Of a DNA stretch of 10,116 nt, positions 7,620 to 10,116 are shown piece after piece. The stretch spans positions 1-10,116 of the forward strand of contig JAITXS010000116.1 in NCBI GenBank assembly GCA_031284645.1, in the 5' to 3' direction. Position 1 is the first letter of the stretch. Every line of letters begins with the position of its first letter. A model generated the notes under the pieces. That model was not told where the DNA came from. It saw only the letters and a program-made list of their open reading frames with translations, and made no database searches. The DNA comes from Spirochaetaceae bacterium. Lineage in GTDB: Bacteria; Spirochaetota; Spirochaetia; Treponematales; Breznakiellaceae. The position numbers were made by a program, and so were the translations under genes.

Positions 7620-7690
7620 GAGTATAGAGCAATAGAGTTTAAAATCCGATCGCTACAGAACAATTCTCAGACGCATAAAAACGAGGTTTG

Positions 7691-8011
7691 TCAAAGGGTG
7701 TTTTGGTCAAGTAATTTCAGTATATCCTGTTTGGGATGCGCTCCAACGGTATGGGCGCTTACTTTGCCGTTTCTCATCACCGCGATATGAGGTATGCCCT
7801 GAACATTGAAATTTGAGGCAAGCTCCGGCTCTTCATCAACATTGATTTTACCTACTTTTATGTCCTGCCGTTCGCTGGCAATCTCATCGATAATCGGTGA
7901 AACCATGCGGCAAGGGCCGCACCATGCTGCCCAAAAATCAAGCAATACCGGTTTGTCGGATTGCATGACTTCGGATTCGAAATTTTCGCGCGTAATGGTA
8001 AGTGTCGACAT
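7691..8011 (-). CDS. trxA: Thioredoxin
   Basis: The protein has 106 residues, the typical full length of thioredoxin. The redox motif WCGPC is at residues 30-34 in the canonical context DFWAAWCGPCRMVSPI. The cis-proline loop is GIPH with P74, and the glycine of the last strand is in TVGAHPK. It is a cytoplasmic dithiol reductant for ribonucleotide reductase, peroxiredoxins and methionine sulfoxide reductase, recycled by thioredoxin reductase (not in the window). The start at 8011 has a strong AGGAGGC at 8017-8023. The gene converges on the SNF2 gene with a 71-bp gap in which I see no clear terminator. No promoter is obvious: a TTGACA occurs close upstream but is too near the start to act as a -35 for it. 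Confidence 0.96.
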   Translation of the reverse strand: MSTLTITRENFESEVMQSDKPVLLDFWAAWCGPCRMVSPIIDEIASERQDIKVGKINVDEEPELASNFNVQGIPHIAVMRNGKVSAHTVGAHPKQDILKLLDQNTL

Positions 8012-8225
8012 AATATGCCTCCTGTCTTGTTCGTGTCAACCGCAGCTTGTGATAAGATATTACGGTTTCTCACATATAAATAAAATTAAACCTACTACAG
8101 ATAGTATAGCTATTTTCTAAGTACAATATACTAACAATTCTAAAAATAAGCTATGTGGGGTAGTGCCTCATTTAGAATAAGTAACTTGTGCTTTCCAGGG
8201 CCGCATTTTTGCTAAACGTAAAATT

Positions 8226-8335
8226 GAGGGTTTAGGGAGAGTAGGGTAGAAGGGTTATGGGCGTGGGTTATGGGGCAAAGGATTTCTGGTAAAACCAAGA
8301 CCCTCCACCCATGACCCCAAACCCTATTTCGACCC
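8226..8335. repeat. Heptad-phased imperfect palindrome, copy A
   Basis: A left arm of GGG runs (about 8228-8275) is followed by a 17-bp core, 8282-8298 (ATTTCTGGTAAAACCAA), and a right arm with ACCC at 8300, 8307, 8314 and 8321, exactly every 7 bp. The core matches copy B at 14 of 17 bases, and the distance from core end to first ACCC is the same in copies A, B and C. The arms can fold back imperfectly on each other. It lies about 200 bp upstream of the lipoprotein gene. Confidence 0.7.
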
Positions 8336-8409
8336 AAAAACAAATCACATAATATTTCGTATTTTAGTTGGATGTTTTTTATCTTTTTCGGTATCTTGTG
8401 CAATGAGAC

Positions 8410-8495
8410 ATTACAGTGGCCGTGAGAATTTTTGTCTCCGACGCATTTTTCGGTTTTTTATATATAAATACGAAACGCAAACAGACCACTGTAAT
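8410..8495. promoter_or_regulatory. 10-bp perfect inverted repeat upstream of the lipoprotein gene
   Basis: ATTACAGTGG (8410-8419) and CCACTGTAAT (8486-8495) are exact reverse complements separated by 66 bp of AT-rich sequence containing TATATATAA. The second arm is about 36 bp before the start codon, in the promoter region. This would suit a paired operator or a looped structure; the function is inferred only from position. Confidence 0.35.
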
Positions 8496-8531
8496 ATATG
8501 GCATCATACATAATTTTAATGGGGTAGGATA

Positions 8532-9572
8532 ATGAAAAAGAAGACACAAGGAGCAGTGTTGGTATTGGGCTTAATGGCGGCTGTCATGGTTATCGGCTGT
8601 ACAATTACCGTACGTGATAGCCTGGCTACGGAGAGTCTGCCACCAGAAACACCGACAACACCAGCAACACCGATAACGCCGACAACACCGACAACACCGA
8701 CAACACCGACAACGGAGCCGGGGGTGATAGTAAACGCTGATAGTCAAGATTTATCGATAAAATTTGGTGTTACAAGCGATGGGAAGACGAGGGTGAGCGA
8801 TACATTGGCGCAGGTACACGCATATTTGGGCAAAAATCCTGCCGCGCCGAACGGCATAAATCTTGGTGATTACCTGGATTTGCCGAGCCTTGAGGTGGAG
8901 TTGCTTTATGCTGTCGGGGAGTTTTTGGATGATACGGTAAGCGAACAGGTAACGGTAAGCGCGCAGATAATGGTGGTAGGTATAAACTCATTTAACGGGA
9001 AAAATAACAATGGAACTACGCCTCATTTGGTATTTCAGTTTAAGGATGCGTTAGTGGATCGGACGATGGGTACATTAACGATGCCATATACGTATATAGG
9101 CAGTGGGATGCAGGACTATTTGAATGGGGATTTCCTTGCCGGATTAACAGCTGCCGGAGTGCCTGCAGGTCTTTTATGGGCTCCAAGTCGCGTAATAGCG
9201 GAAGCATTTGATGCTTGTGACGCGACACCCATAACTGACAAGGTCTGGCTGCCGACTGAGTGGGAGATATTCGGAACTAATATAAATTCAGTGAGCGCGG
9301 CAGAAACGAGTAGTAATCAGGCTCGGCTTGAGTATTATACGACTCCTGAGAGGAGGAAGAAAGTCTTATCCGATTCCTCGGCGACTCCCACAGACTATTG
9401 GTTAGCCTCGCCCCTCTTCGCCCACAACATGCTCGAAGTTGACTGCCAATGTGCGTGCAAGGTCTCCTGTGACGGCTATGCGAGTTATTCGTATGCCTAC
9501 GCCGGTATTGGCGACCCCATCTCCTTCGCCGCCGATTCGCTGGGTCTGGCCCCCGCATTCTGTGTACAATAG
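8532..9572 (+). CDS. Lipoprotein with a DGR-type variable C-terminal domain (DUF6273/C-type-lectin-like)
   Basis: The protein has 346 residues. A signal peptide (KKK then a hydrophobic core) ends in a lipobox VIGC with lipidated Cys23, so it is probably anchored at the cell surface. Residues about 39-62 are a Thr/Pro linker. From about 108 (NGINLGDYLDLPSLEVE) runs a globular domain with TPHLVFQF, LLWAPSR, KVWLPTEWEIFGT and NQARLEYY. These features I associate with treponemal DGR target proteins of the formylglycine-enzyme/C-type lectin fold. The last 60 residues (DYWLASP to LAPAFCV) look like the variable, ligand-binding part. The likely role is a diversified surface receptor or adhesin, as for TvpA of T. 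denticola; the ligand is unknown. The start has GGGGTAGGAT upstream. There is no operon partner, and repeats flank it on both sides. A non-diversified relative is the alternative. Confidence 0.8.
   Translation: MKKKTQGAVLVLGLMAAVMVIGCTITVRDSLATESLPPETPTTPATPITPTTPTTPTTPTTEPGVIVNADSQDLSIKFGVTSDGKTRVSDTLAQVHAYLGKNPAAPNGINLGDYLDLPSLEVELLYAVGEFLDDTVSEQVTVSAQIMVVGINSFNGKNNNGTTPHLVFQFKDALVDRTMGTLTMPYTYIGSGMQDYLNGDFLAGLTAAGVPAGLLWAPSRVIAEAFDACDATPITDKVWLPTEWEIFGTNINSVSAAETSSNQARLEYYTTPERRKKVLSDSSATPTDYWLASPLFAHNMLEVDCQCACKVSCDGYASYSYAYAGIGDPISFAADSLGLAPAFCVQ
8649..8711 (+). repeat. Seven 9-bp tandem repeats encoding a Thr/Pro linker
   Basis: There are seven units of ACACCGACA, four of them exact (8649-8657 and 8685-8711) and three with one or two changes. 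They encode repeating Thr-Pro-Thr just after the lipidated N-terminus. Changes in unit number keep the frame and would alter only the linker length. Confidence 0.85.
9393..9563 (+). other. Probable DGR variable region (VR)
   Basis: About 30 of the 56 codons between residues 288 and 343 end in C while their first two bases are highly mixed (CTC TTC GCC CAC AAC; GAC CCC ATC TCC TTC GCC GCC). This is what adenine-specific mutagenesis of AAC codons in a template would leave. Adenine is low: 21 of 141 bases in 9405-9545. The variable block ends in an ordinary conserved segment, GGTCTGGCCCCCGCATTCTG, at the place where the 3' homology (IMH) of a DGR would sit. No template copy is in this window, so the boundaries are approximate. 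Confidence 0.65.
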
Positions 9573-9582
9573 GGTAGTAGGG

Positions 9583-9639
9583 TTCGGGGTATAGGGTATG
9601 CGCTTACTGATATATTATGACTAAACCCCATACCCCGAA
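9583..9639. repeat. Palindrome D directly after the lipoprotein gene
   Basis: TTCGGGGTATAGGGT (9583-9597) pairs with ACCCCATACCCCGAA (9625-9639) at 14 of 15 positions. The 27-base loop contains TTACTGATA (9604-9612), the same 9-mer found in the core of copy B (9674-9682). It begins 10 bp after the stop codon, so it may act as a transcript-end structure, although no T-run follows. Confidence 0.65.
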
Positions 9640-9653
9640 GCAAAGGTTTAGAA

Positions 9654-9727
9654 GAGTTGGGTATGATACAGGATTACTGATAAGACCAACACCCTATTAC
9701 CCTTTACCCATGACCCTATTCTGCCCC
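9654..9727. repeat. Heptad-phased imperfect palindrome, copy B
   Basis: A short G-rich left side (GTTGGGTATG) is followed by the core ATTACTGATAAGACCAA (9673-9689) and then ACCC at 9691, 9699, 9706 and 9713. Its C-rich right arm also pairs with the G-rich left arm of copy C: CTGCCCC (9721-9727) with GGGGCAG (9742-9748), and TACCCAT (9705-9711) with ATGGGTA (9761-9767). Confidence 0.65.
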
Positions 9728-9741
9728 CTACCCGAAGCTAA

Positions 9742-9817
9742 GGGGCAGGGAAGTTGGGTAATGGGTAGGGAAATTCTGATAAGAACTATACCCTTTACCC
9801 CTGACCCAAAACCCTAA
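9742..9817. repeat. Heptad-phased imperfect palindrome, copy C
   Basis: The G-rich left arm spans 9742-9770. The core is AATTCTGATAAGAACTA (9772-9788, 13 of 17 as in copy B). ACCC follows at 9790, 9797, 9804 and 9811, exactly every 7 bp and at the same offset from the core as in copies A and B. The left arm can pair either with copy B's right arm or with its own right arm. Confidence 0.65.
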
Positions 9818-9854
9818 TGTAGGTATGTTTCAAATAAGATGTGCTGAAGATCGC

Positions 9855-9884
9855 TTGACAGAATCATGACATTTATCATATGCT
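9855..9884 (+). promoter_or_regulatory. Possible promoter downstream of the repeats
   Basis: A consensus TTGACA (9855-9860) is followed after 18 bp by TATGCT (9879-9884). It would drive the small open frame at 9891, with an almost leaderless transcript. Confidence 0.35.
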
Positions 9885-9890
9885 AACACC

Positions 9891-10091
9891 ATGAGGAAAG
9901 GGGTGGGAGATATCATATCGGAGAGAGTCCGGTCTATTTTCTCTTTGGCTGACACGGTAGCAGGGTACCTGTCGCCGTACGCCCACAGCGCTGGCGCCCC
10001 AATACCCAATACCCAATACCCAATACCCAATACCCAATACCCAATACCCAATACCCAATACCCAATACCCAATACCCAAATTATTATTTAA
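9891..10091 (+). CDS. Small hypothetical open frame running into the heptamer array
   Basis: The frame has 66 codons. The first 35 or so (MRKGVGDIISERVRSIFSLA...) look like ordinary protein, while the last 28 are the translated AATACCC array (NTQYPIP repeats). I do not recognise the N-terminal part. A promoter-like sequence precedes it, but there is no clear Shine-Dalgarno before the ATG. It may be the 5' stub of a gene interrupted by the repeat array, or not a gene at all. Confidence 0.22.
   Translation: MRKGVGDIISERVRSIFSLADTVAGYLSPYAHSAGAPIPNTQYPIPNTQYPIPNTQYPIPNTQIII
10001..10077. repeat. Eleven perfect tandem copies of AATACCC
   Basis: Eleven uninterrupted 7-bp units cover 77 bp with no mismatch. 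The complementary strand is (GGGTATT)11, close in form to telomere-type G repeats and able in principle to form G-quadruplexes. Because 7 is not a multiple of 3, the array reads as one 7-residue peptide repeat in every frame, with no stop on either strand, which creates artificial open frames. Confidence 0.98.
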
Positions 10092-10110
10092 GTACAAAAA
10101 AGTTTGTCAA
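10083..10110 (-). promoter_or_regulatory. Promoter-like sequence reading into the heptamer array
   Basis: On the - strand a consensus TTGACA (10105-10110) is followed after 16 bp by AATAAT (10083-10088, 5 of 6 to TATAAT). Transcription would begin about where the array ends (10077) and proceed through (GGGUAUU)11. Confidence 0.4.
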
Positions 10111-10116
10111 GCCCCC

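Larger units (their letters stand above)
8024..8531. other. 508-bp intergenic region without a credible gene
   Basis: The left part (8040-8220) is AT-rich and contains a perfect 8-bp inverted repeat, ATTCTAAA (8137-8144) with TTTAGAAT (8171-8178). The middle (8226-8335) is palindrome A, described separately. The right part holds a 10-bp inverted repeat and a weak hairpin with a T-run (CCGA...TCGG then TTTTTT near 8438-8458). The start of the lipoprotein gene is preceded by GGGGTAGGAT. The only open frames here run through the repeat and look accidental. Confidence 0.6.

Noticed and set aside
8212..8403. - strand open frame of 63 codons upstream of the lipoprotein gene
   Set aside because: Most of it is palindrome A read backwards, and it shows no recognisable domain.
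9617..9817. + strand open frame of 66 codons after the lipoprotein gene
   Set aside because: It lies entirely within palindromes D, B and C and has repeat-derived Pro/Thr composition with no ribosome binding site.
9573..10000. Template repeat or reverse transcriptase of the DGR directly downstream of the target gene
   Set aside because: I looked for a copy of the GGTCTGGCCCCCGCATTC segment and for a reverse transcriptase frame and found neither in the window.
10001..10077. CRISPR array
   Set aside because: The units are 7 bp with no spacers, so this is a simple tandem repeat.
9830..10097. Long open frames on the - strand through the end of the window with Gly-Tyr-Trp-Val-Leu repeats
   Set aside because: They are the translation of the (GGGTATT)11 array, which has no stop in any frame; there is no start-site evidence and no protein-like sequence apart from the repeat.

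Overview
The window reads like a chromosome segment of a spirochaete, most probably a Treponema-type organism. The reasons are a lipoprotein whose sequence resembles treponemal diversity-generating retroelement (DGR) targets, a spirochaete-type lipobox, an integrase N-terminus of the kind I associate with treponemes, and abundant short palindromic and heptamer repeats. The genus is inferred from protein resemblance recalled from memory, not from a search.

Left part (1-660): the C-terminal end of a PIN-domain protein enters from the left on the + strand. It converges with, and overlaps, the 3' end of a truncated tyrosine recombinase on the - strand. That recombinase fragment lies just past the 3' end of a tRNA-Thr(CGU) gene, the classical layout of an element integrated at a tRNA gene, here apparently decayed.

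Centre (667-7619): a small RecA/KaiC-like P-loop ATPase is read leftwards, ending 8 bp before the tRNA. It is divergent from a three-gene operon read rightwards: a TPR protein with one membrane segment, a DEAD-box RNA helicase starting 1 bp after it, and a 1166-residue SWIM/SNF2 helicase starting 9 bp after that. The DEAD-box gene carries an in-frame, hairpin-rich GC insertion between motifs I and Ia. A thioredoxin gene (7691-8011) converges on the operon.

Right part (8024-10116): mostly repeats around one gene. The gene (8532-9572) encodes a lipoprotein with a Thr/Pro repeat linker and a C-terminal domain that looks like a DGR variable region: many NNC codons with scattered first and second bases, low adenine, and a conserved ...LAPAFCV end. 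No reverse transcriptase or template repeat is present, so it would be a remote target. It is flanked by four related imperfect palindromes, three of which share a 17-bp core followed at a fixed distance by ACCC motifs, mostly every 7 bp. The window ends in eleven perfect copies of AATACCC (GGGTATT on the other strand), with a good promoter-like sequence reading into them.

The most interesting content is the probable DGR target lipoprotein together with the heptad-phased palindrome family and telomere-like array around it, and the coding-sequence-embedded palindromic element in the helicase.
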